DNA of 64,000 nucleotides, taken from NCBI RefSeq assembly GCF_000472525.1, contig NZ_AWZT01000017.1, positions 18,059 through 82,058 of the forward strand, in the 5' to 3' direction. The position numbers and the translations under genes were made by a program. Origin of the DNA: Paraburkholderia dilworthii (GTDB lineage: Bacteria > Pseudomonadota > Gammaproteobacteria > Burkholderiales > Burkholderiaceae). Numbering within the stretch: the stretch's first letter is position 1; each line of letters begins with the position of its first letter. This document shows, in pieces, positions 17,238 to 25,419 of this stretch. The notes below the pieces were generated by a model. It was not told the origin of the DNA and ran no database searches. It saw only the letters and a list, made by a program, of their open reading frames with translations.

Positions 17238-18445
17238 AATCTGCAGACCTTCCGAACCACGAGGCGCCCCGCGGACGCGGCCGCGCGCCGCTCATCCTGG
17301 CGTTCGCCGTCTTCGTCGCGCTGCTGGGGGTGTGGTTGTGGCCGCGGCACCCGGCCGTCAAGGCGGCACCGGCCGTGCCTGTCAACGCCGGTCATCCCGT
17401 GAGCCGCAACTTTCCGATTCGCGTCGCCGCGGTAGGCACGGTGCTCGCGCTCAATTCCGTGGACGTCAAAGTGCGTGTCGATGGGCAATTGCAGCGCATC
17501 GCCTTCACCGAAGGACAAGACGTGAAAGCCGGCCAGTTACTCGCACAACTCGATCAGGGGCCTCTCGCCGCCCGGTTGCATCAGGCGCAAGCGGCGCAGC
17601 GCAAGGACCAGGCATCGCTCGATAACGCGCGGCTCGATCTCGCGCGCTACTCGAGGCTTGTCGGCATCGGCGCGGCGACGACCCAGGCGGTGGACACCGC
17701 GAAGGCGCAAGTCGAGGCCCTCGCCGCGACGGTCGCAGCGGACGCCGCGCTGGTTCAGAGCGACCGGTTGCAACTGAGCTTCACCGCGCTCACGGCGCCG
17801 TTCACCGGACGCGTCGGCGCACGCGAAGCCGATATCGGCGCGATAGTGCATCCGGCTGACACGACCGGTATCGTCACCGTCACGCAGATGGAGCCGATCA
17901 CCGTGCTGTTCTCCGTGCCGCAGGACGTGCTGCCCGAACTGCTCGCGAATCAGGCGAAAGCGCCGCTGGCGGTGAACGTGACCACACGTTCCGGCAGCAC
18001 GCCGCTCGCCGACGGCACGCTGGTGTTCATCGACAGCACGGTCGACCCCACGACCGGCCAGATCAGGCTTAAGGCTTCGTTCACCAACCGGGACCGCAAG
18101 CTGTGGCCCGGCGAGCTGGTGAATGCGCGCGTTCTGGTGCGCACCGATACACAGCGGCTCGCAGTGCCGAGCCGCGCAGTGGTGAACTCGCAGAACGGCA
18201 CGCAACTGTACGTAATCACCGCGAACGGTACGGCGCAGATGCGCCCGGTGCAAACGGGCGTCACCGTCGACGGTATGACGGAGATTCGCAGCGGCGTCGC
18301 TCGCACGGATCTGGTGGCGTTCGATGGACAAAGCCGGTTGAACCCGGGCGTGCGTGTGGCGGCGACCACCGTTCCCGCCACTGCCGAAGCGCCGTCCAAC
18401 GCCAACCCGGCAGACAGCCAGGCTAACCAGGACAATCCGTCATGA
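17234..18445 (+). CDS. RND efflux periplasmic adaptor (MdtA-like membrane fusion protein)
   Basis: A 403-residue adaptor with one N-terminal membrane anchor (about 19-36, LILAFAVFVALLGVWLW), a lipoyl/biotinyl half-motif (VDVKVRVDGQLQRIAFTEGQ), an alpha-helical hairpin (about 100-170) and beta-barrel/membrane-proximal domains (PFTGRVGAREADIGAIV). It links the RND pump to the outer-membrane channel. Both boundaries are ATGA overlaps (17234 and 18442), so the three genes are translated in tandem. Most like the MdtA branch. The C-terminal 25 residues are Ala/Asn/Ser-rich and probably disordered. Confidence 0.95.
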   Translation: MKSADLPNHEAPRGRGRAPLILAFAVFVALLGVWLWPRHPAVKAAPAVPVNAGHPVSRNFPIRVAAVGTVLALNSVDVKVRVDGQLQRIAFTEGQDVKAGQLLAQLDQGPLAARLHQAQAAQRKDQASLDNARLDLARYSRLVGIGAATTQAVDTAKAQVEALAATVAADAALVQSDRLQLSFTALTAPFTGRVGAREADIGAIVHPADTTGIVTVTQMEPITVLFSVPQDVLPELLANQAKAPLAVNVTTRSGSTPLADGTLVFIDSTVDPTTGQIRLKASFTNRDRKLWPGELVNARVLVRTDTQRLAVPSRAVVNSQNGTQLYVITANGTAQMRPVQTGVTVDGMTEIRSGVARTDLVAFDGQSRLNPGVRVAATTVPATAEAPSNANPADSQANQDNPS

Positions 18446-21400
18446 GCCTCATGGAATTGTTCATCACGCGACGCATCGCGACAAGTTTTCTGGCGATCGC
18501 GGTGCTGCTGATCGGCGCGGTGGCGTATTTTCTGCTGCCGGTCGCGCCGCTGCCGCAGGTCGACTTTCCGACCATCCAGATCGTTGCGCAACTGCCTGGT
18601 GCCAGCGCGGAGACCATGGCGACGTCGGTGGCGACGCCATTGGAGCGGCAACTTTCGCTGATCGCGGGCGTGACGCAGATGACGTCGTCGAGTTCGCTTG
18701 GCAACACCAGCATTGTCGTGCAATTCGATCTCTCGCGCGACATCGATGGCGCGGCGCAGGATGTGCAGACGGCGATCAACGCAGCCGGCGGCACATTGCC
18801 GAAGAACCTGCCGAACCCGCCGACCTATCAGAAGGTCAATCCGGCCGACTTTACGTTGTTATCACTGGCGCTGACTTCGCCATCGCTCACGCTCACCCAA
18901 CTCGACAGCTACGCCGAAGACTATCTCGCGCAACAGATCTCGCAGCTGCCCGGCGTCGGTCTGGTTGATTTCCACGGCCAGCAGCGTCCCGCAGTACGTA
19001 TTCAGCTTGATCCGGACAAGCTCACCGCACGTGGCCTGACGCTGGAAGACGTGCGTTCGATCGTCGGTGTGCAGACGGTCAATGCACCGAAAGGCAGCCT
19101 GAACGGCCCGGACCGCTCGGTGATCTTCAACGCCACCGACCAGATCACCACCGCCTCTCAGTATCGCGATCTGGTGGTTGCGTACAAGAATGGCGCGCCG
19201 ATTCACGTGTCCGATCTCGGCACGGTGTTGAACGCCGCAGAAGACAATCAGCAGGCCGCATGGCTCCAGAACGAACGCGCGATCATTCTCGACATTCACA
19301 AGCAGCCTGGCTACAACGTCGTGCAGACGATCGCCAACATCAAGGCGAAGTTGCCCGCGCTCGAAGCGATACTGCCCGCGGCCGCGCATCTGCATGTGGT
19401 GGGCGATCGCACACAGACCATCAATGCGTCGGTGCACGACGTACAGTTCACGTTGATGCTGACGATCGCACTTGTTGTGATGGTGATCTTCTCATTTCTG
19501 CGCAACCTGTGGGCGACCATCATTCCGAGTCTGACGATTCCGCTGTCGCTGGTCGCCACGTTCGGCGTCATGTATCTGCTCGGCTATAGCCTCGACAATC
19601 TGTCGCTGATGGGCTTGACTATCGCGGTAGGCTTCGTGGTGGACGATGCGATCGTCGTGATTGAAAACGTCATGCGGCATATCGAAGAGGGCGTGCCGAG
19701 AATGAAGGCGGCCTTGCTCGGCGCGATGGAAGTGCGCTTCACCATCATTTCGATGACGATCTCGCTGATCGCCGTTTTCATCCCAATCCTGTTGATGGGC
19801 GGCATCGTCGGCAGGTTGTTCCGCGAATTCGCAGTGACGGTGAGCGCCGCGATAGTGATGTCGGCGCTGGTCTCGCTGACGGTTACGCCGATGCTGTGCG
19901 GCTGGCTGATCCGTTTGCCTGACCCGGATGGCGGTGGCCGGATGCGCAGGCTCGAAGCCGGGCTTGAAGCGGTCTTCGCCGCGGTGGAACGGCGCTACGA
20001 GCGCGGCCTCGATTGGGTCCTGGACCGCCAGAAGCTGATGCTGGCTGTCACGGTGGCGACGATTTTCGCGACCGGCGCGTTGTTCGTCGCAATTCCGAAG
20101 GGATTTTTCCCGCAGGAGGACTCCGGTCTGATCATGGGCGTCGCCCAAGCCGCGCCGGATATTTCGCCGCGCTCGATGTCGCAGAAGATGCAGCAGGTGG
20201 GCCATATCATCGAGGCGGACCCGGCCGTCGACAACGTTTACTACTGGATGGGCCCTAACCCGACCGTGAGCCAGGGGCGCGTCATGATCAACCTGAAACC
20301 GTTCGCTCAGCGCAAGGACAGTGCTGCGCAGGTGCTCAATCGTTTGAAGCCGCAGTTGGCGAAAGTCATGGGCATTTCCTTGTCGATGCAGGTCCGGCAG
20401 GATATTCAGGTGGGCGGCCGTATCAGCGCTGCGCAGTATCAGTACACGTTGCAGGACCCTGACATCAACGAATTGAATCACTGGGCGGGCGTGCTGACCG
20501 ATCGCCTGTCGAAGCTGCCGCAACTGGCAGACGTCACGTCCGATCAGCAGGCCGCCGCTACCAGCGCGACTCTCGTGATCGACCGCAACACGGCTTCGCG
20601 TTTTGGCATCACGGCGCAAGCCATCGACGACACGCTCTACGATGCATTCGGCCAGCGGCAGATTGCGACGCTCTTCACGCAATTAAATCAGTACCACGTC
20701 GTCGAAGAAGTCGATCCGCGCTTTCAATTGACGACGGATGCACTGGCGCATCTCTATGTGCGCTCGCCGCTCACGAACGAACTGGTGCCGCTCGACACGC
20801 TCGTCAGGATCGAAAACAATGTGTCGCCAATCTCGATCAATCACCAGGGCTTGTTCCCGGCCGTGACGATCTCGTTCAATCTGGCGGCGGGTCAGTCGCT
20901 TGGCAACGCGGTGGCAGCGATTCGCCAGGCCGAAGTCGCGGCAGGCAAGCCAGATAGTCTGACGGGCTCGTTTCAAGGCACGGCGCAGGCGTTCCAGGCG
21001 TCGCTTGCGAGTGAGCCGTATCTGATCGCCGCGGCGCTCGTGGTCGTCTATCTGATCCTCGGCATCCTGTACGAAAGCGCCATTCATCCGCTCACCATCA
21101 TTTCGACGCTGCCCTCGGCGGGCGTGGGCGCATTGCTCGCGTTGATGCTGTGCGGTCAGGACCTGTCGATCATGGGCATGATCGGCATCATCCTGCTAAT
21201 TGGTATCGTCAAGAAGAACGCGATCATGATGATCGACTTCGCGCTGGTGGCCGAGCGCGAGCAGGGTATGTCGCCGCGAGAAGCGATCCGGCAGGCCTGT
21301 CTTCTGCGCTTCCGTCCGATCATGATGACAACGCTCGCCGCGCTGTTCGGCGCGCTGCCGCTTGCGCTCGGGCATGGCGCGGGTGCGGAATTGCGTGTGC

Positions 21401-21555
21401 CGCTCGGCATCGCGATCGTCGGTGGACTGATTGTTTCGCAAATGCTGACGTTGTTCACGACGCCGGTTGTGCACCTCTGGTTTGACCGTCTGTCGCATTG
21501 GCTCGCTGATCGGCGCGCGACTAGCAGTGTGGTCGAGCGGCAGACCGTCGGTTGA
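18442..21555 (+). CDS. RND efflux inner-membrane pump (MdtB/MdtC-like)
   Basis: A complete 1,037-residue RND transporter. Twelve transmembrane helices, two large periplasmic loops and the proton-relay pair D401-D402 (GFVVDDAIVVIENVMRHIEEG) are visible. The chain begins MSLMELFITRRIATSFLAIAVLLIG and resembles MdtB/MdtC. E. coli MdtBC works as a heterotrimer of two RND proteins; here only one RND gene is present in the operon, so a homotrimer is likely. It exports drugs, bile salts or metals with the two preceding proteins. The adjacent response regulator at 14939 is the likely regulator. Confidence 0.96.
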   Translation: MSLMELFITRRIATSFLAIAVLLIGAVAYFLLPVAPLPQVDFPTIQIVAQLPGASAETMATSVATPLERQLSLIAGVTQMTSSSSLGNTSIVVQFDLSRDIDGAAQDVQTAINAAGGTLPKNLPNPPTYQKVNPADFTLLSLALTSPSLTLTQLDSYAEDYLAQQISQLPGVGLVDFHGQQRPAVRIQLDPDKLTARGLTLEDVRSIVGVQTVNAPKGSLNGPDRSVIFNATDQITTASQYRDLVVAYKNGAPIHVSDLGTVLNAAEDNQQAAWLQNERAIILDIHKQPGYNVVQTIANIKAKLPALEAILPAAAHLHVVGDRTQTINASVHDVQFTLMLTIALVVMVIFSFLRNLWATIIPSLTIPLSLVATFGVMYLLGYSLDNLSLMGLTIAVGFVVDDAIVVIENVMRHIEEGVPRMKAALLGAMEVRFTIISMTISLIAVFIPILLMGGIVGRLFREFAVTVSAAIVMSALVSLTVTPMLCGWLIRLPDPDGGGRMRRLEAGLEAVFAAVERRYERGLDWVLDRQKLMLAVTVATIFATGALFVAIPKGFFPQEDSGLIMGVAQAAPDISPRSMSQKMQQVGHIIEADPAVDNVYYWMGPNPTVSQGRVMINLKPFAQRKDSAAQVLNRLKPQLAKVMGISLSMQVRQDIQVGGRISAAQYQYTLQDPDINELNHWAGVLTDRLSKLPQLADVTSDQQAAATSATLVIDRNTASRFGITAQAIDDTLYDAFGQRQIATLFTQLNQYHVVEEVDPRFQLTTDALAHLYVRSPLTNELVPLDTLVRIENNVSPISINHQGLFPAVTISFNLAAGQSLGNAVAAIRQAEVAAGKPDSLTGSFQGTAQAFQASLASEPYLIAAALVVVYLILGILYESAIHPLTIISTLPSAGVGALLALMLCGQDLSIMGMIGIILLIGIVKKNAIMMIDFALVAEREQGMSPREAIRQACLLRFRPIMMTTLAALFGALPLALGHGAGAELRVPLGIAIVGGLIVSQMLTLFTTPVVHLWFDRLSHWLADRRATSSVVERQTVG

Positions 21556-21956
21556 TCGCCTTCAGTCTGCTAGGGCCCTCCTTCTTGATCGCGTGGGCGC
21601 GGCTGATCCTGCGCGGGGGCCATACGCTGAATTTCCTGACCTTAATACGCTTTGGCTGCGTCGTTTAATGTGCGGTTCCGAACGAATGGCTGTTAGCAGA
21701 TGATAGCTTTGAGTTCATGCTATCGGCGTACGCCCACATACGATTGATCGCCGAGCCGAGCCGCGGCGACAGCACCCGATCGGTCGCTGGTGGTGCCGCG
21801 AGAATGATCGCCACCTGAGCCAGCGCGGGAAAACGCTTCTGAGGCGTCGGTAGAAAGGTAGCCGTGTAATTGAGGAATGCGGTACACCGCCGACGCCTTC
21901 ATCGACACAGATCTCATGGATCGACTCACGGGTACCAGGGATCAATCTACCGCCCT
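21556..21956. other. intergenic stretch with an unplaced coding-like segment
   Basis: No intact gene follows the efflux operon. On the minus strand, one reading frame over about 21665-21885 has strong third-position GC bias and protein-like composition (containing QKRFPALAQVAIILAAPPAT and SPRLGSAINRMWAYADS). It has no start codon in frame, being closed upstream by a TGA near 21897. I could not assign it to a family. It may be the 3' remnant of a decayed gene, possibly the one starting upstream at 22140. Confidence 0.3.
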
Positions 21957-22140
21957 CTAATATAAACGCACACTCTCGACAAGCGGCTTTTCCAGGCAAC
22001 TGGGGATATACACAGGGGCGCGTTGCGACGACACGTAGACCATGGGCTGCGACGCGTCGCGTGCGGAAGGCCCGTTGGAGGAACCGCAAGCCGCGAGAGT
22101 GGCGATCGCTACGGCGCTGAGCTGGCGCTTGCGCTGGTCA
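21957..22140 (-). pseudogene. remnant of a small lipoprotein gene
   Basis: The minus strand encodes a stretch beginning QRKRQLSAVAIATLAACGSSNG (split here: QRKRQLSAVAIATL then AACGSSNG), a typical lipoprotein signal end with lipobox LAAC. It continues ARDASQPMVYVSSQRAPVYI and then PSCLEKPLVESVRLY before a TAG at 21959-21957. There is no in-frame ATG, GTG or TTG with a proper signal-peptide N-terminus upstream, and the chain stops after about 60 residues. Burkholderia species carry small lipoproteins of this general style (Cys-Gly-Ser-Ser-Asn after the lipobox), usually over 100 residues. I read it as a gene that has lost its start and its 3' part. The identity of the parent family is uncertain. 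Confidence 0.4.
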
Positions 22141-22284
22141 GTTGAAACACTGCAAAAAGCCGGGCAAGGATGAAATCAGTTTCATTTTCCTGACGCCGCT
22201 CCGGTAGGTCGCCTCGACTAGCCTGATGCCATCCCGCTGCATTGTTCGCGGGACGACTCGAACCTTCTCGTCGATGGAATCAAA

Positions 22285-22635
22285 ATGTGGCTTACAACGA
22301 AACCCCTGATTACCACCCTTCTTCTGATCGCTAGCGCATCGGCAATGGCCTCCCCGGGACTGACACAACACCAATGCAACGACTACCCGTTCGAGCAGTT
22401 GAAAGGCGAAGTGACGCACAAGCAATTGATGCAAGAATTGAATGAGTTGGAAGCGGTCGGTTACAACCCCGACGACGCCAACACCTACCCGGACGATCTA
22501 GACCATGCACGACAGAAGTTGCAAGCCGAGTATCGCGCGGACTGTATCCCGGCCGCAGGGCAGCACTCCGCCAGCGCACCGCAGACGTCGGCCGGCGCAG
22601 CACCCGCGCAAGCGGCGGATCAGCCGGCTGGTTGA
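22285..22635 (+). CDS. DUF4148-type exported protein
   Basis: A 116-residue protein with a cleavable signal peptide (about residues 1-22, MWLTTKPLITTLLLIASASA). The DUF4148 pattern follows: THKQLMQELNELEAVGYNPDD then YPDDLDHARQKLQAEY, i.e. a helix with xEL..LE..GY.P followed by YP..L..A. The family is almost confined to Burkholderiales, is exported, and has no known function. The C-terminal third is Ala/Gln/Ser/Pro-rich. Two Cys residues (CNDYP and ADCIPA) could form a disulfide in the periplasm. A second DUF4148 protein is encoded at 34657-34983. Confidence 0.85.
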   Translation: MWLTTKPLITTLLLIASASAMASPGLTQHQCNDYPFEQLKGEVTHKQLMQELNELEAVGYNPDDANTYPDDLDHARQKLQAEYRADCIPAAGQHSASAPQTSAGAAPAQAADQPAG

Positions 22636-22692
22636 CGCGCGTTCGATACCGGGGCGCACGTCGGGTAATTCAACAATATGATGGAGCGGGCT

Positions 22693-23016
22693 ATGAAAAA
22701 CGTAACGGGCAGTATCTGGGTGTCGATGTCGGCGGTCGTGGCAGCGCTAATGATCGGTGCCGTGGGCGTTGTTCATGCTCAGCAGCCAGGCGACACCGGG
22801 GGCAGCATGAGCGGCGCGGGCGCCGCGGCGGGAACCAGGGTAGGCACGGGGGCCGGCGCTAACCCAATTTCGGGCGCGGAAACCTCGCTCGCCGCAACAA
22901 GAGGCATCGGCGCGGGGCCGGCGCTTAATAACATGCGGGCAAACGGCACAAGCCTGTATATGAATCCCGACCCACGCGCGCCCAATGTGACCGGCAGGGC
23001 AGCACCGAATCGATAG
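22693..23016 (+). CDS. small exported Gly/Ala-rich hypothetical protein
   Basis: 107 residues. The ATG at 22693 is chosen because GGAG sits six to seven bases upstream; the two tandem ATGs at 22678-22683 form part of that leader. A signal peptide spans about residues 1-30 (SVWVSMSAVVAALMIGAVGV-like hydrophobic core, ending VVHAQ). The mature part is rich in Gly, Ala, Thr and Ser, without cysteines, and ends MNPDPRAPNVTGRAAPNR. I recognise no family. It lies 57 bases after the DUF4148 gene on the same strand and may be co-transcribed with it. Confidence 0.6.
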   Translation: MKNVTGSIWVSMSAVVAALMIGAVGVVHAQQPGDTGGSMSGAGAAAGTRVGTGAGANPISGAETSLAATRGIGAGPALNNMRANGTSLYMNPDPRAPNVTGRAAPNR

Positions 23017-23424
23017 GCTCGGTCCGGCTTGGCGATGCAGTTTGTCGGCGGGTTGTAGAATTCGCAGAACAAGTATCCATCTATGGCGCCCGCGATCTGG
23101 TCTCAGCCGCCGCAGCGCGTACCTCTTCGGAGCCGTGACGGTGCGAAACTATCTGCTCGAGATGATGGCTGCACAAACCAGCCGGCGCGTGAACATCGCG
23201 TGGTGGCTGCCCACATGGCAGCGGGGGTTCTTGTGCAAATAGGAAATGTGTTGATATGGCTTATTTATGCAGGACAACTTATCGATCGAAAAAAGCAGCC
23301 GTCCATACGGCGGGTGCGGCGGGTGCGGCGGCACGCAGGCCTGAGAGAGGGTGAAAAAGTCCGTAACTTTAGGAAACTGAAGTCTGGTACGCTGCGCCCT
23401 TTGCAACAGCTTGCATTCGACTCG
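23017..23424. other. intergenic region before the DUF6232 gene
   Basis: About 400 bases without a supportable gene. A frame is open into the downstream gene but its predicted residues are Arg-rich and unstructured. A 9-bp direct repeat (CGGGTGCGG twice, around 23310-23327) is the only structure I saw. The promoter of the downstream gene should be here. Confidence 0.4.
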
Positions 23425-23826
23425 ATGGAAACCCCTTTCAACGATCGCGGCGTGTCGGTCACCCGCAACGCGCTCTCATCCGCTGGCCAGGTCTTTCCGC
23501 TGCGTGACATCGTCAGCGTTGAGGTCGTCACCGTGCAGAAAAACAAGGTACTGCCCATTACCATTTCGCTGCTGGGTCTCGTCGGCGCGATTGTCGGCGG
23601 GACATTACGCTCTCCTGCGGGCTTGGTGTGCGGCGTGATGCTCGTGGTTGTGGGCTGGCTCACATGGGCGACACAGGACATCACGCATCGTCTGATGGTG
23701 CAAACGGCCAACGGCGAACGCGAGGCGCTTTCAAGCGTCGATCGCGAATTCGTCGAACGCGTCGGCGCGGCCGTGAACGAAGCCAAGGGCGCAGCCGCTT
23801 CCACTTCCGCCGCGCAGAAAGCTTGA
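23425..23826 (+). CDS. DUF6232-like membrane protein
   Basis: 133 residues from ATG 23425 (METPFNDRGVSVTRNALSSAG). The N-terminal beta-rich stretch FNDRGVSVTRNALSSAGQVF followed by DIVSVEVVTV is the pattern of DUF6232 proteins. Two hydrophobic segments (about residues 44-61 and 66-82) form a membrane hairpin, followed by ATQDITHRLMVQTANGEREAL and a helical, Ala-rich tail. Function unknown; family members resemble bacterial PH-like membrane domains. The longer open frame upstream was rejected because its translation is Arg-rich and unlike the family. Confidence 0.75.
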   Translation: METPFNDRGVSVTRNALSSAGQVFPLRDIVSVEVVTVQKNKVLPITISLLGLVGAIVGGTLRSPAGLVCGVMLVVVGWLTWATQDITHRLMVQTANGEREALSSVDREFVERVGAAVNEAKGAAASTSAAQKA

Positions 23827-24219
23827 GTAAGCCGATGCGAGCCCGCGCCCGCGGGCTCGTGCAAATCGCCGCCCGCAACGCTCGCTCGTTATCGCCATCG
23901 ACGCAAAGCGACGCGAGTGGTCGCACCTCCGCTGCACGTCGAGCCGCGCCGCTAGCCTTCACACATCTTCACAAGTGCTTGCCGATGCGCAGGTAGAGTC
24001 GCCGCTTCTGTTATCGCGCGTTCCCTTAGCAGGCGTCGCGATGCGGCGCGGCCCGCGGCATCGCGGCATCTTGGTAAGCGGCATTCGGTCCGCTGGGCGG
24101 CAACCGCGTATGAGCCAGTGCCTTCGCTGGCGCATTGTTCTCGCGCCAGCGCCGCCGTCTCTTTCCGTATAGCCGCATACATCGCCTTCGCCAGGGACCG
24201 CCTTTTTCGAGCGTGCGCC
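23827..24219. other. intergenic region, nothing recognised
   Basis: About 390 bases separating two plus-strand genes. No promoter, repeat or terminator could be assigned with confidence; short GC-rich dyads are present (23838-23852, GCCCGCGCCCGCGGGC-like). A reading frame running into the downstream lipoprotein gene has no leader features. Confidence 0.3.
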
Positions 24220-25311
24220 ATGTCCTTGCTTATCGTTGATGCCGCGTGCCGGCATCTGCATCGTCACTTTTCCCGTTTCACAGCTGCTGCGGTGGTCGCC
24301 GCCGGCGCGCTCGCAACCTTGAGCGGCTGCTCGGTCACCTTCCCGACACCTACGCCGCCCGCCCCGGCTGTTTCACTGATCAACGGCGGCAAGGACGGCG
24401 TGCTGATCCCTCTGCATGTCGAACGCGCCGACGAAGATCACGCGCGTCTCGGCCTGCCGGTCGAACTCGACGGCAAACCGGTCTACGTCGCGCTGGATAC
24501 CGGCACGCAAGGCGTGCGCGTATTGAAATCGGTGCTGCCGGGTTCGGACTATCCACGCGCGGCGCCGGCCAGCACCCTTCTGCTCGCGAACGGCGCGCAG
24601 GTTTCCGGCGCGGCCGTGAAATTGCCGCTGAGCGTCGCGGGATCGAAGACGATACAGGTCGAAGCGCAAGTGGTCGATAGCGTCAGCTGCCAGGCCGCCT
24701 CCAGACACTGCGTTGCGATGGACGGCTACAGCGGCGAATTCGGCTGGGCGTTCTCTGGGCTTTTCGGCGTTGGCGCCGCGCAGCCGGACGACACCTGTTG
24801 CACGCAGCCTTTGCGCGCATTGGTCGGCCACGTCGGCGAGCGCTATCTGGTGCACTCGAACTTTGCGAAGCCATATCTGCTGCTGAGCCCGTCGAGCGCG
24901 ATCACGAAGGACTACACGATGGTGCCGATGACCGTATCGAAAGACGGCACGATGCAATGGCCGCGAGGCTGCATCAAAGTCGGCGACAAGACGACCTTCT
25001 GCGCTCCGCTGGTGTTCGCCACGGCCACGACCAGCATGATTCGCATCGAAACCGACACCGCGCCCGACTGGACCGGCGACGACAGCCCCGGCAAGGTGCT
25101 CATTCAGGGCAACTACCACGCGGCCGTCGGCTCGGGCAACTGGGTGCATCACTACGACGACGCGCAAGTCACCATCGTCAAGGCGCAGCCCGGCGCGAAC
25201 CGCATCGTGATCGGTCTGATGGGCATGCAGAATATCGACGTGCTGTTCGATTTCCCGCGCGCTCAATTGGGCCTCTACGCGAGCCAGGCAGTCGAGAAGC
25301 TCACGCCATAA
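24220..25311 (+). CDS. lipoprotein with retropepsin-like DTG motif
   Basis: 363 residues from ATG 24220. A lipoprotein signal ends in LSGC (Cys37). The domain starting at about residue 60 contains PVELDGKPVYVALDTGTQGVRVL, with DTG at 93-95, an aspartic-protease-like active-site motif in a beta-strand setting like single-DTG retropepsins and the DUF3443 proteins of Burkholderia. Only one DTG is visible, so activity would need a dimer or be absent. Six or more Cys (SCQAASRHC, DDTCC, RGCIKV, TFCAP) suggest disulfides in the periplasm. It stands alone between intergenic regions and ends at a hairpin shared with glgP. Function unknown. Confidence 0.6.
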   Translation: MSLLIVDAACRHLHRHFSRFTAAAVVAAGALATLSGCSVTFPTPTPPAPAVSLINGGKDGVLIPLHVERADEDHARLGLPVELDGKPVYVALDTGTQGVRVLKSVLPGSDYPRAAPASTLLLANGAQVSGAAVKLPLSVAGSKTIQVEAQVVDSVSCQAASRHCVAMDGYSGEFGWAFSGLFGVGAAQPDDTCCTQPLRALVGHVGERYLVHSNFAKPYLLLSPSSAITKDYTMVPMTVSKDGTMQWPRGCIKVGDKTTFCAPLVFATATTSMIRIETDTAPDWTGDDSPGKVLIQGNYHAAVGSGNWVHHYDDAQVTIVKAQPGANRIVIGLMGMQNIDVLFDFPRAQLGLYASQAVEKLTP

Positions 25312-25328
25312 ACGAAGGCTCAAAACGG

Positions 25329-25364
25329 AAAGGCCGCGCGTCGTTCAACACACGCACGGCCTTT
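25329..25364. terminator. bidirectional terminator between convergent genes
   Basis: Inverted repeat AAAGGCCG (25329-25336) and CGGCCTTT (25357-25364) with an inner GCGT/ACGC pairing. It sits 17 bases after the lipoprotein gene stop and 56 bases beyond the glgP stop. The flanking A and T runs allow termination on both strands. Confidence 0.7.
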
Positions 25365-25419
25365 CTGCTCGCCGCATGCGGAAAATCACGTCAGGTCCGC
25401 AGCGAAACAACGCACTAGC

